64,000 bases of DNA from Thiotrichaceae bacterium UBA4486 (GTDB lineage: Bacteria; Pseudomonadota; Gammaproteobacteria; Eutrophobiales; Eutrophobiaceae): assembly GCA_002389045.1 (NCBI GenBank), contig DGNS01000015.1:417440-481439 (forward strand), read 5' to 3'. Made by a program: the position numbers and the translations under genes. The number at the start of each line of letters is the position of its first letter. The stretch's first letter is position 1. The notes beneath the pieces were generated by a model, which worked only from the letters and a program-made list of their open reading frames with translations, ran no database searches and was not told the DNA's origin. Shown here piece after piece: positions 45,372 through 53,646 of the stretch.

Positions 45372-46237
45372 AGCAAAGCGTAACCGCCCTGCTGCCTGCC
45401 TATAATGAGGCCACAGGTCTTGAATGCCTGTTGCCGGAACTGGAAAAGACCGGTCTCTTTTCCGAAATCATCGTCATCAATGACGCCTCGGAAGACAGTA
45501 CCGCGGCAGTTTGTGAAAAACACGGCGTCACCGTGATTACCCATCCCTACAGAATGGGTAATGGCGCCTGTATCAAAACCGGTGCCCGGCATGCCGGAGG
45601 CGACATACTGCTGATGATGGATGCCGATTGTCAGCATCCGGTGAGCATGGTCAAACAGTTGCTGGAGACCGTGGAGCAGGGCGCGGATATGGCGGTCGGC
45701 GCCCGGGTCACGAATACCCACGCCACCCGCTCACGCAAACACGCCAACGGCGTATTCAACTGGTTTGCCAGCTGGGTCACCGGTCATCCGATTATGGATT
45801 TGACCTCGGGATTCAGGGCTGTGCGGCGGTCGAAATTTCTTGAATTCCTGCGCATACTCCCCAACGGTTTTTCCTATCCCACGACCATCACCATGGCGTT
45901 CTTCCGCTCCGGTTACTCGGTGCAATATGTACCGTTCGAGGCGGAGGAAGCCCGATCGGAAAGTCATATTCACCCACTGACCGACGGCGTGCGTTTTCTG
46001 TTGATCATTTTCAAGGTGGGTACGCTTTATACACCGCTGAAACTGTTTTTTCCCATCAGCCTGTTTTTCTTCACCACCGGTCTTGTTTACTACATGTATA
46101 CCTTTATGACCGAGGGGCGGTTCACCAACATGGGCGCCCTGCTGTTCATTACCTCCGTGCTGGTGTTTCTGATTGGCATTATTTCCGAGCAGTTGACGCA
46201 GTTGCTTTATTTGTATAACAGCAAGAATAAAGACTGA
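45368..46237 (+). CDS. GT2 polyprenyl-phosphate sugar synthase-like (DPM1/GtrB type)
   Basis: This protein should transfer a hexose from a nucleotide sugar to undecaprenyl phosphate. The 289-residue product has a GT2 domain with LLPAYNEATGL, IVINDASEDST and the DAD metal motif at 85-87. MDLTSGFRAVRR is typical of dolichol-phosphate-mannose synthases. Two C-terminal membrane segments (about 220-245 and 255-275) anchor it. ATG overlaps the stop of the preceding GT-C gene, which would use exactly this type of lipid-linked sugar, so the pair looks functionally coupled. Confidence 0.85.
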   Translation: MKQSVTALLPAYNEATGLECLLPELEKTGLFSEIIVINDASEDSTAAVCEKHGVTVITHPYRMGNGACIKTGARHAGGDILLMMDADCQHPVSMVKQLLETVEQGADMAVGARVTNTHATRSRKHANGVFNWFASWVTGHPIMDLTSGFRAVRRSKFLEFLRILPNGFSYPTTITMAFFRSGYSVQYVPFEAEEARSESHIHPLTDGVRFLLIIFKVGTLYTPLKLFFPISLFFFTTGLVYYMYTFMTEGRFTNMGALLFITSVLVFLIGIISEQLTQLLYLYNSKNKD

Positions 46238-46248
46238 CTGTACGGCAC

Positions 46249-47451
46249 GTGCCTGAACTTCCCCGAGTCCTTGAACTGACATCGACATTCCCGCGCTGGG
46301 AGAACGATACCGAGCCTTCCTTTGTCTACGAATTATCCCGGCGACTGGTCAGGGCGGGATTTACTGTCAGTGTGCTGGCGCCGCATTTCACCGGCGCCGC
46401 CCGGCATGAACAGTGGTCGGGCATGGAGATCCACCGGTTCAGGTATTTTATCGAGTCGCGGCAATCGCTCGTTAACGAGGGCGGCACGCTGTCCAATCTC
46501 AGGCGTAATAAACTGAATTATCTCCTGCTCATACCGTATTGTTGCAGCCAGTTGATCAGTTTGTACCGGGTGGTCAGGAAACAACGCATACAATGCATCC
46601 ATGCGCACTGGCTGATCCCGCAGGGACTGATCGCGGTGATCGTCGCCAGGTACCTGTTCCGCGGCAGGGTCAGTGTATTATGTACATCGCATGGAAGTGA
46701 CCTGCTTGGATTGAATAACCGGCTGTTCAACTTCCTCAAACGCCGGGTGATTGAAAACAGCAATCATACCACCGTGGTCAGCCGCTACATGTACGAGCAT
46801 TGTGTCAGCCTGGGTATTAATACAGATAATTTGTCGGTGCAGTCCATGGGTGTGGATTTGCAACATGTTTTTATCCCGGATATGAACGCCGTTCAGGATA
46901 TTGATATTCTGTTCGTAGGCCGTCTGGTCGAAGGAAAAGGTGTAGAAATATTACTGGATGCCGTGCATCAACTTGTCGGAACGAATTCCAGACTGCGTAT
47001 TGTTATAGCCGGAGACGGGCCACTAATGGAGCCACTGACAAAGCAGGTAAAAAAGCTTTCACTCAAGCATCATATTCGCTTTGCCGGGCCGGTGCAGCAG
47101 GGGCAGTTGCCGCGATTGTATCAATCCGCGCGCATTGTGGTCGTGCCTTCCGTTGTTCCGGAAGGCCTCGGCCTGGTCCTGATCGAGGCGCTCGGCTGCG
47201 GCCGGCCGGTGGTGGCTTCGGCACTGGGCGCCATACGCAGTGTGATCCGTGACGGCGACAACGGTTTACTGGCGCGGCCCGGCGATGCCCGTGATCTGGC
47301 GGAGAAAATCCGGAACTTGCTGGATGACGAGGATCTTTACCATACGATGGCGTCACGCAGCCGGGCTTCGGTGCTGGAAACATACGACTGGCAGCCGGTG
47401 ACGGCGCGTTATGCGCAACTGATCCGCTCGATGGCCCGGCCTGAATCCTGA
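46249..47451 (+). CDS. GT4-family glycosyltransferase
   Basis: This is a retaining GT-B glycosyltransferase of 400 residues. The N-terminal domain starts VLELTSTFPRWENDTEPSFVYELS. The C-terminal GT4 domain has DILFVGRLVEGKGVEILLDA, IVIAGDGPL and the acidic EX7E region SVVPEGLGLVLIEALGCGRPVV. GTG 46249 is 11 bp after the preceding stop. It is soluble or peripheral. The sugar and acceptor cannot be predicted, but context says envelope glycan. Confidence 0.88.
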   Translation: MPELPRVLELTSTFPRWENDTEPSFVYELSRRLVRAGFTVSVLAPHFTGAARHEQWSGMEIHRFRYFIESRQSLVNEGGTLSNLRRNKLNYLLLIPYCCSQLISLYRVVRKQRIQCIHAHWLIPQGLIAVIVARYLFRGRVSVLCTSHGSDLLGLNNRLFNFLKRRVIENSNHTTVVSRYMYEHCVSLGINTDNLSVQSMGVDLQHVFIPDMNAVQDIDILFVGRLVEGKGVEILLDAVHQLVGTNSRLRIVIAGDGPLMEPLTKQVKKLSLKHHIRFAGPVQQGQLPRLYQSARIVVVPSVVPEGLGLVLIEALGCGRPVVASALGAIRSVIRDGDNGLLARPGDARDLAEKIRNLLDDEDLYHTMASRSRASVLETYDWQPVTARYAQLIRSMARPES

Positions 47452-47573
47452 AAATCGAGTGTGAACAGCGGCTTGGGTCAGTCATAGCCTGACTCATGCC
47501 TGGGATAAGCACTTTCATAATGCTGAACCGTTCACATTTTTACTCATTATTACCTTGATATATCAGTAGTTTA

Positions 47574-47608
47574 TTCTATTATGTTCTGAAATACAGAACG
47601 TAATAGAA
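47574..47608. promoter_or_regulatory. 35-bp palindrome at the start of the winged-helix gene
   Basis: TTCTATTATGTTCTG (47574-47588) and CAGAACGTAATAGAA (47594-47608) are inverted copies with one mismatch around AAATA. The last base is the A of the ATG start codon. A second palindrome, TGATATATCA (47556-47565), lies just upstream. This placement suits an autoregulatory operator, or an mRNA hairpin at the translation start. Confidence 0.65.
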
Positions 47609-48159
47609 TGACGATTCTCGCAAGCCTCATTACCTCCAAAATGCGCATCAACATCCTGATGCGCCTGTTCCTGAACGCCAGCCAGGAAGTCTACCTGCGT
47701 GAACTGGCCAGCGAATTCGATGCCTCGCCCAGCCAGGTCAAGGAAGAACTGGAGAATCTTTCGGCCGCGGGTCTGCTGGGCAGCCGCAAGTCAGGGCGCA
47801 TGGTCAAGTTCAAGGCCAACACCGAGCATCCCCTGTTTCCTGAATTGCAGTCCATGGTCAGCAAGTCGCTGGGCATGGACCGGATCCTGGACAGCATCAT
47901 TATCCGGCTGGGGAATCTGAAGCAGGCCATCCTCATTGATGATTATGCCCAGGGCCGCGATACCGGGATCATCGACCTGGTGCTGGTGGGTGACATCGAT
48001 CGCGCGAATCTCGATGACCTGGTGGGAAAAACCGAGAAGTACCTGAAGCGGAAAATCCGCACCCTGGTGGTGACCGAGAAGGAATTCAAAAACCTGAAAA
48101 AATCGTTGCAGTCGCGACCACAACTGGTGATCTGGTCGGAGCCGGGCGCGATCGCATGA
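47608..48159 (+). CDS. Winged-helix protein with degenerate nucleotidyltransferase domain
   Basis: The 183-residue protein has an ArsR-like winged helix-turn-helix (residues 10-70; VYLRELASEFDASPSQVKEE is the recognition region). The C-terminal domain resembles minimal nucleotidyltransferases of the MNT type. Its motif GS...G......D.D reads DDYAQGRDTGIIDLVLVG (111-128), lacking the GS and one Asp, so catalysis is unlikely. Such proteins occur at the head of polysaccharide export clusters. It overlaps the Wzm-like gene by 4 bp. A role as cluster regulator is inferred, and a palindrome covers its start. Confidence 0.72.
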   Translation: MTILASLITSKMRINILMRLFLNASQEVYLRELASEFDASPSQVKEELENLSAAGLLGSRKSGRMVKFKANTEHPLFPELQSMVSKSLGMDRILDSIIIRLGNLKQAILIDDYAQGRDTGIIDLVLVGDIDRANLDDLVGKTEKYLKRKIRTLVVTEKEFKNLKKSLQSRPQLVIWSEPGAIA

Positions 48160-48995
48160 ATACCGAAGTCATCTACAGTCCGGATTACCACCGGCGCAAG
48201 GGAATTGCTGTCTGGATCGACATGTTCCGGCAATTGTATGAATACAGGTATTTACTGAAACGACTGGCGATCAAGAACATAACCGTGCGCTACAAAAAAT
48301 CCTGGCTGAGTTATCTCTGGGTTGTAGCCACGCCACTGCTAACGGCGCTGATTTTTGCCTTTATCGCATCACGGCGTATCGTTCAATTCAATAATCCCGC
48401 CTATGCGTACGTGGTATTTGCGTTACTGAACATCACGCTGTGGCAACTTTTTGCCAATACTGTCAAAGCGGCAACCGTCAGTCTCAGTTCGGCACAGAGC
48501 CTGGTGACCCGGGTCAACATGCCGCGCGAGATACTGCTGCTGGCTTCGTGCAGTGAACCGCTGGTGCAATTTATGATCCGCCTGCTGCCGGTACTCGCGG
48601 TGTTCATCGTTTACGAGGTGCCGATACTGCCGGGATTGCCGGCAGCACTGATGTTCGTAATTCCGCTGATGCTCATGGCGCTGGGCCTTGGTTTTATACT
48701 CAGCGTCATCAATCTCGTCACTACCGATATCAATAATCTCGTTTCCCTGTTGCTGCTCGTCGGAATGTTCCTGACCCCGGTGCTGTACGCCGAGCCCACG
48801 GGCTATCCATTCGTATTGCTTAACTTTATCAATCCGGTCAGCCCGGTATTGATCTCCGTTCATGATCTGATCGCTTTTGGCGCCTTGCAGAAATCCGGTC
48901 TGGCAGTGTTTTGCTGGTTGCAGGCCACGCTGGTCTTTCTCATCGGGTTCCGCTTTTTCAACCTGGCCCTGCCGCGGGTCGTGGAGCGTGCCTGA
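48156..48995 (+). CDS. Polysaccharide ABC exporter permease (Wzm-like)
   Basis: This is an ABC-2-type membrane subunit that forms the channel for a lipid-linked polysaccharide. The 279-residue protein has an amphipathic N-terminus (LLKRLAIKNITVRYKKSWLSYLW, typical of Wzm/KpsM-like proteins) and six hydrophobic segments. LGLGFILSVINLVTTDINNLV and PVLYAEPTGYPFVLLNFINP are typical of O-antigen export permeases. It overlaps the genes on both sides, and its ATPase partner is encoded one gene further on (50410-51654). Confidence 0.9.
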   Translation: MNTEVIYSPDYHRRKGIAVWIDMFRQLYEYRYLLKRLAIKNITVRYKKSWLSYLWVVATPLLTALIFAFIASRRIVQFNNPAYAYVVFALLNITLWQLFANTVKAATVSLSSAQSLVTRVNMPREILLLASCSEPLVQFMIRLLPVLAVFIVYEVPILPGLPAALMFVIPLMLMALGLGFILSVINLVTTDINNLVSLLLLVGMFLTPVLYAEPTGYPFVLLNFINPVSPVLISVHDLIAFGALQKSGLAVFCWLQATLVFLIGFRFFNLALPRVVERA

Positions 48996-50413
48996 TGGCA
49001 TCCGGTCACACTCGTTATCTGATTCTCGGCGGTGGCCCGTGCGGTATTGGTGCCGCGTTACGGCTGCTGGAACTTGGCATCGATGATTTCCTGCTGGTTG
49101 AAAAAAATGATTACCTCGGTGGTCTGGCGACCTCGTTCGTGGATGAGCGGGGATTTACCTGGGATCTGGGCGGTCATGTGCAGTTTTCGCACTATGAAAA
49201 ATTCGATCAATACATGGATCTGGCATTCGACAGTGATGGCTGGCTGGAACATGAAAGGCAAAGCTGGATTTACCAGTACGGGCGCTATATTCCCTATCCA
49301 CTGCAACTGAACCTGCATCACTTGCCCGATGATAAAAAGTGGGCCTGCGTCTCGGGACTCCTGCATGCCGCACGCAACAACAATGGCCGTGAACCCGGGA
49401 ATTTCAGGGAATGGATCCAGGCGACGTTCGGCAAGGGACTGGCCGATGAATTCATGCTGCCCTATAACTTCAAGGTCTGGGCGCATCCGCCCGAATCCAT
49501 GAGCTATGAGTGGATCGGCGAACGGGTGGCGGTGCCGGACCTGGACAAGGTGTTAAAAAGCATCTGCCTGAACGAGGACGCTCTCTCCTGGGGACCCAAT
49601 AATACATTCCGCTTTCCCAGGCGCGGCGGTACCGGCGCAATCTGGAAATCCCTGGGCGCACGCATACCCGCTGCCTGCCTGCTGATAAACAGCGAAATAC
49701 GCTCACTGGATGTGCAAAAGCGGCGGGTTACGGTGGCTGGCCATGGTTCACTGGAATACGACGCGCTTGTCAATACCATGCCGGTGGATCGCCTGTGTCA
49801 CCTGTCCGGCCTGGCGCAGCTGCAGGAACCGGCTGCGGAATTTGCCTATTCTTCCACGCACGTTATCGGTATTGGACTTCAGGGACAGCCGCCCGCGATA
49901 TTGCGGGACAAGTGCTGGATTTATTTCCCGGAAAACAACTCGCCCTATTACCGGGTTACGGTATTCAGTAATTACAGCCCCGCGAATACGCCACGGCCGG
50001 GCGAGACCTGGTCATTAATGGCGGAAGTCTCGGAAAGTACACACAAACCCGTCAATGCAGGCGACATAGTCGAGTTGACACTCGCCGCCCTGCGCAGTGA
50101 CGGATTGATCGGTGAAACGGACCGGATCCTGAGTCGCTGGCATATGCGTCTTGAACACGGTTACCCGACGCCTTTCCGGGGACGGGATGCGCGCCTTGAC
50201 AGTATTCATGAATATCTCGAGGGCCGGTCAATCTATTCACGCGGCCGTTTCGGCGGCTGGAAATACGAAGTCAGTAACCAGGATCACGCGTTCATGCAGG
50301 GCATGGAGATCATCGAGCGGCTGGTGCATGAATATCCGGAACTGACCTATTCCAGGCCGGCGCTGGTCAATGCGCGCAAGAATCCGTTTCCCTACCCGGA
50401 GTGGTTATCATGA
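48995..50413 (+). CDS. FAD-dependent Glf/protoporphyrinogen-oxidase-like flavoprotein
   Basis: The 472-residue product starts with a dinucleotide fold (LILGGGPCGIGAALRLLE, about 9-26), then GGLATSFVDERGFTWDLGGHVQF, as in UDP-galactopyranose mutase-like and amine-oxidase-like flavoproteins of glycan clusters. It is longer than classical Glf (about 370-390 residues), so the substrate is uncertain. It starts on the last base of the permease stop and overlaps the ATPase gene, sitting between the two exporter subunits. A role in sugar ring or redox modification of the exported glycan is inferred. Confidence 0.72.
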   Translation: MASGHTRYLILGGGPCGIGAALRLLELGIDDFLLVEKNDYLGGLATSFVDERGFTWDLGGHVQFSHYEKFDQYMDLAFDSDGWLEHERQSWIYQYGRYIPYPLQLNLHHLPDDKKWACVSGLLHAARNNNGREPGNFREWIQATFGKGLADEFMLPYNFKVWAHPPESMSYEWIGERVAVPDLDKVLKSICLNEDALSWGPNNTFRFPRRGGTGAIWKSLGARIPAACLLINSEIRSLDVQKRRVTVAGHGSLEYDALVNTMPVDRLCHLSGLAQLQEPAAEFAYSSTHVIGIGLQGQPPAILRDKCWIYFPENNSPYYRVTVFSNYSPANTPRPGETWSLMAEVSESTHKPVNAGDIVELTLAALRSDGLIGETDRILSRWHMRLEHGYPTPFRGRDARLDSIHEYLEGRSIYSRGRFGGWKYEVSNQDHAFMQGMEIIERLVHEYPELTYSRPALVNARKNPFPYPEWLS

Positions 50414-51654
50414 CAACGGCAGACGAGGCCATGATCACGGTGGATCGCCTGGGCAAGAAATTCTGCAAGGATCTCAAACGCTCCATGTTCTACGGACTTC
50501 AGGATATCGGTAGCGACCTGCTGGACCGGACCGGGCAGCGATCGGCCCTGAGGAAAGAGGAATTCTGGGCCTTGCAGGATATCCGTTTCGCCGTCAGGCC
50601 CGGTGAATGCGTCGGTATCATCGGCGCCAACGGCTCCGGTAAAAGCACCCTGTTAAAACTCATCAGCGGTATTTTCATTCCCGATACCGGTGAGATCCGT
50701 GTGCGCGGACGGGTGGGTTCCCTGATCGAGGTGGGTACGGGATTTCATCCACTGCTGAGCGGACGCGAAAACATCTATCTAAAGGCCGCCATTCTGGGTT
50801 TGCCGGAAGCGGAAATAGACCGTCGTTTTCAGGCCATTGTCGACTTCGCAGGCATCGGTGAATTCCTGGATATGCCGGTCAGGCATTATTCCTCGGGCAT
50901 GTATTGCCGGCTGGGATTTTCGGTCTCTGTTTTCTGTGACATCGATATCCTGATCGTGGATGAAGCCCTGGCCGTGGGCGATGCCAGCTTCCGTATGAAG
51001 TGCCTGAACAGGATTAATGAACTGAAACAGGCCGGAAAGACTATCCTGTTTGTTTCCCACGCGGAACTCAGCGTCAAGCACGTGGCGGATCGCTGTATTC
51101 TGCTCGACCATGGCCGGGTCGCCTGCGACGGTCATCCCAACGAGGCCTACAACGCCTATAATGAAATCATCAGTGCAGCACAGGGCAGTGACTTCGGCGA
51201 CTGTACTTTGCAGCCACACACCGTCCTGTCACGGTCTGTCGATATCGGGGCATTGAGCGTAAGCGGATACGACAGCAACCGGGCCAGAACCGGAGAGGCG
51301 CTCGATATCATTCTTGATTACAGTGCCGGGGAGACATTCGATCATGTTTACCTGAACCTGCGACTGTGGGATCTGCAGGGAACGCTGGTATCGGTGATCG
51401 ATTCGCGTCGCAGTGGCTTTTACTTCGATATCAATCACCGTGCCGGACAGGTGGCCATTCGTATTCCACAACTGAATCTGCTGCCGGGCCAGTACAACAT
51501 TGCCGGCGGCCTGCTCCGGAACGGCGAATTCCTGAACTGGACACGGGCTTTGTGCCGCTTCAGCGTCGAGGATGACCCGGATTATCTCAGTGCCGGATAT
51601 CTGCTGCTGCCGGCTGATTACCGTCATCAAACCCGGCAGGCGGCGGCGGTATGA
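50410..51654 (+). CDS. Polysaccharide ABC exporter ATPase (Wzt-like) with carbohydrate-binding tail
   Basis: This is the ATP-binding subunit of the exporter. The 414-residue protein has Walker A GANGSGKST, the signature HYSSGMYCRLGFS, Walker B DILIVDEAL and the switch histidine in FVSHAE. After about residue 255 a Wzt-type C-terminal beta-domain follows (DIGALSVSGYDSN to the end), which in studied systems recognises the modified non-reducing end of the glycan. An N-terminal insertion before Walker A is also typical of Wzt/KpsT relatives. It overlaps both neighbours by 4 bp. Confidence 0.92.
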   Translation: MTTADEAMITVDRLGKKFCKDLKRSMFYGLQDIGSDLLDRTGQRSALRKEEFWALQDIRFAVRPGECVGIIGANGSGKSTLLKLISGIFIPDTGEIRVRGRVGSLIEVGTGFHPLLSGRENIYLKAAILGLPEAEIDRRFQAIVDFAGIGEFLDMPVRHYSSGMYCRLGFSVSVFCDIDILIVDEALAVGDASFRMKCLNRINELKQAGKTILFVSHAELSVKHVADRCILLDHGRVACDGHPNEAYNAYNEIISAAQGSDFGDCTLQPHTVLSRSVDIGALSVSGYDSNRARTGEALDIILDYSAGETFDHVYLNLRLWDLQGTLVSVIDSRRSGFYFDINHRAGQVAIRIPQLNLLPGQYNIAGGLLRNGEFLNWTRALCRFSVEDDPDYLSAGYLLLPADYRHQTRQAAAV

Positions 51655-52481
51655 ACAACATATTGTTTATCACCCTGGATTCCCTGCGCTGGGATGTTTT
51701 TCTCAGGGCCGATGCGCCGAACCTGAAAGCGCTTGGCGAGTGGAAGCGGGCCTGGACACAGGGCACCTTTACGCTGCCCGCGCATATGGCCTTTTTCGTC
51801 GGTAAACTGCCGCAGACACTCGATGATACGGATTTTTATGATCATACAGCAAAGCGCAGGGACCGCGAGCACAGGGAAACCTTCAATCGTGAACTCTGGC
51901 GTCTCAACAATCCTGAACGGGCAATCAATCACCGTGCGAAAACCCTGCTTGAAGGCAGCAATATCATCGATGGCTTCAGAAAACTCGGCTACCGCGCCTA
52001 TGGTACGGGAGCGGTTAACTGGTTCAATCCTGCGCTACCCGCGGGCCGGTTGATGACCGGATGGTTTAACGATTTCAGGTTTTTTGATGACACCGGCTTC
52101 TCACCCCTGAATTCCGCGCCGGCGCAGATTGAATGGATTATGAATACCGTGGACAGGCACGAAAAATCATTGCTGACGCGCAACAGGCCGTTTTTCAGTT
52201 TTATCAACTTCGGTGAAACCCATCATCGTTATACCTATCGCGGTTGTGACTGGATGAACGACAGAGAACCTTATGGTGACCATGATGCCTGCATGTATCG
52301 GCAGATGAAATGTCTCGAATACCTGGATGGACTACTGCCGGAACTGCTCGACAGATCCCGTGCCTGTGATCTGGTAGTGTGCAGCGATCACGGCGATGCC
52401 ATGGGCGAGGACGGCCTCTGGGGACACGGTTTTTTTCATGAAAAGGTTATGGAAGTTCCGTTTTTAATCAGACAATGTTGA
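51651..52481 (+). CDS. Minimal sulfatase-fold (alkaline phosphatase superfamily) protein
   Basis: The 276-residue product starts NILFITLDSLRWD with the first metal Asp at D10. It ends soon after SDHGDAMGEDGLWGHG (metal residues D246, H247), followed by EVPFLIRQC. The formylglycine nucleophile motif (C/S-x-P-x-R) is absent; the region reads TFTLPAH (39-45), so Thr might act instead. The C-terminal sulfatase subdomain is missing, making it shorter than classical sulfatases. It overlaps the exporter ATPase gene by 4 bp. It could transfer or remove phosphate/sulfate groups, or be non-catalytic. Confidence 0.7.
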   Translation: MNNILFITLDSLRWDVFLRADAPNLKALGEWKRAWTQGTFTLPAHMAFFVGKLPQTLDDTDFYDHTAKRRDREHRETFNRELWRLNNPERAINHRAKTLLEGSNIIDGFRKLGYRAYGTGAVNWFNPALPAGRLMTGWFNDFRFFDDTGFSPLNSAPAQIEWIMNTVDRHEKSLLTRNRPFFSFINFGETHHRYTYRGCDWMNDREPYGDHDACMYRQMKCLEYLDGLLPELLDRSRACDLVVCSDHGDAMGEDGLWGHGFFHEKVMEVPFLIRQC

Positions 52482-52500
52482 GTATCAATCGCCTGACATC

Positions 52501-53607
52501 ATGAATACATCCGCAAATAATCCACTGGTTTCCGTTTTACTGGCCGTGCACAACGGTGAGCGGCATATCGCCCGCGCGGTGCAAAGCATACTCGGACAGA
52601 CCTTTACCGATCTCGAACTGATCATCATCGACGATTGTTCCACGGACAACACAGCAGCTATTCTCCACTCGTTCGCTGATGAGCGGATCCGTGTCATCAG
52701 CAATACAACCAATCTCGGTCTGGCCTCGAGCCTGAATCATGGCTGGAAAGCCGCGCGCGGCCGCTATATCGCCCGCATGGATGCCGATGATATTTCCCTG
52801 CCCAAACGCCTCCGCTACCAGGTCGATTACCTGGAACAGCATCCGGAGGTCACTATTTGCGGCACCTGGGTCAAGACCGTGGGCTTCAGTGGCGGCGAGG
52901 TCTGGCAATTCCCGCTGGAACATGAACATATCAAGGCGCATTTTCTCTTTCATAACGCGATTTCGCATCCTTCGGTTCTGATCCGGCGCGATGACCTGGA
53001 TGCAGAAGACATGATTTACGAGGACGGCCGCCAGCGCGTCGAGGATTACGAACTCTGGGTCCGCCTGTCGCGCAAATACAAAATTCATAATATCGGCAAG
53101 GTGTTGCTGTTATACCGTGTCTACGATACAGCCACGCTGCAAAAACACAGGGCCGTGGTGTCGGCGGGCAATCTCATCCGCAAGGCGTTGCTCGAGGAAC
53201 TCGGTATCGAGATGAATGACGATATCATGCAACTGCACGAGCAGATGGTGTTCAGGACCTTCAACCCTACAGAAGAATGTATCGAAAAGACCGAAGCCTG
53301 GCTGCAACTGATACTGGAGAAAAACCGTGAAAAAGGCATTTATGACCGGGAATACCTGGAATATGAAACCCGGCGTCACTGGTACCGGACCTGCAAATTC
53401 TCGACCAATCTCGGGCTGTTTGCCTGGAAGTTCTTCTGGTCCAGCAATCTCAGTCAGGGTATCGACCTGTATAGAACTCATATGCTCGGATTCTATCTCC
53501 GCTGCCTGCTACGTATGCACCCGAAAAAATGGATATTTGCGCCACGTAAACTGTTACGCAGTGCCGTCTACCGGATATGCAAGGCACTGGATCTTTACTA
53601 TGTTTGA
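52501..53607 (+). CDS. GT2-family glycosyltransferase
   Basis: This is an inverting GT-A glycosyltransferase of 368 residues. The start VSVLLAVHNGERHIARAVQSIL, the middle LIIIDDCSTDNT and the metal motif MDADD at about residues 96-100 are typical of GT2 enzymes. The C-terminal 110 residues are helical and basic and may contact the membrane. It follows the sulfatase-fold gene by 19 bp. The sugar is unknown. Confidence 0.88.
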   Translation: MNTSANNPLVSVLLAVHNGERHIARAVQSILGQTFTDLELIIIDDCSTDNTAAILHSFADERIRVISNTTNLGLASSLNHGWKAARGRYIARMDADDISLPKRLRYQVDYLEQHPEVTICGTWVKTVGFSGGEVWQFPLEHEHIKAHFLFHNAISHPSVLIRRDDLDAEDMIYEDGRQRVEDYELWVRLSRKYKIHNIGKVLLLYRVYDTATLQKHRAVVSAGNLIRKALLEELGIEMNDDIMQLHEQMVFRTFNPTEECIEKTEAWLQLILEKNREKGIYDREYLEYETRRHWYRTCKFSTNLGLFAWKFFWSSNLSQGIDLYRTHMLGFYLRCLLRMHPKKWIFAPRKLLRSAVYRICKALDLYYV

Positions 53608-53646
53608 ATGCGTTGTTGAATTCATGAATTCCCGGAGGACAGGATT

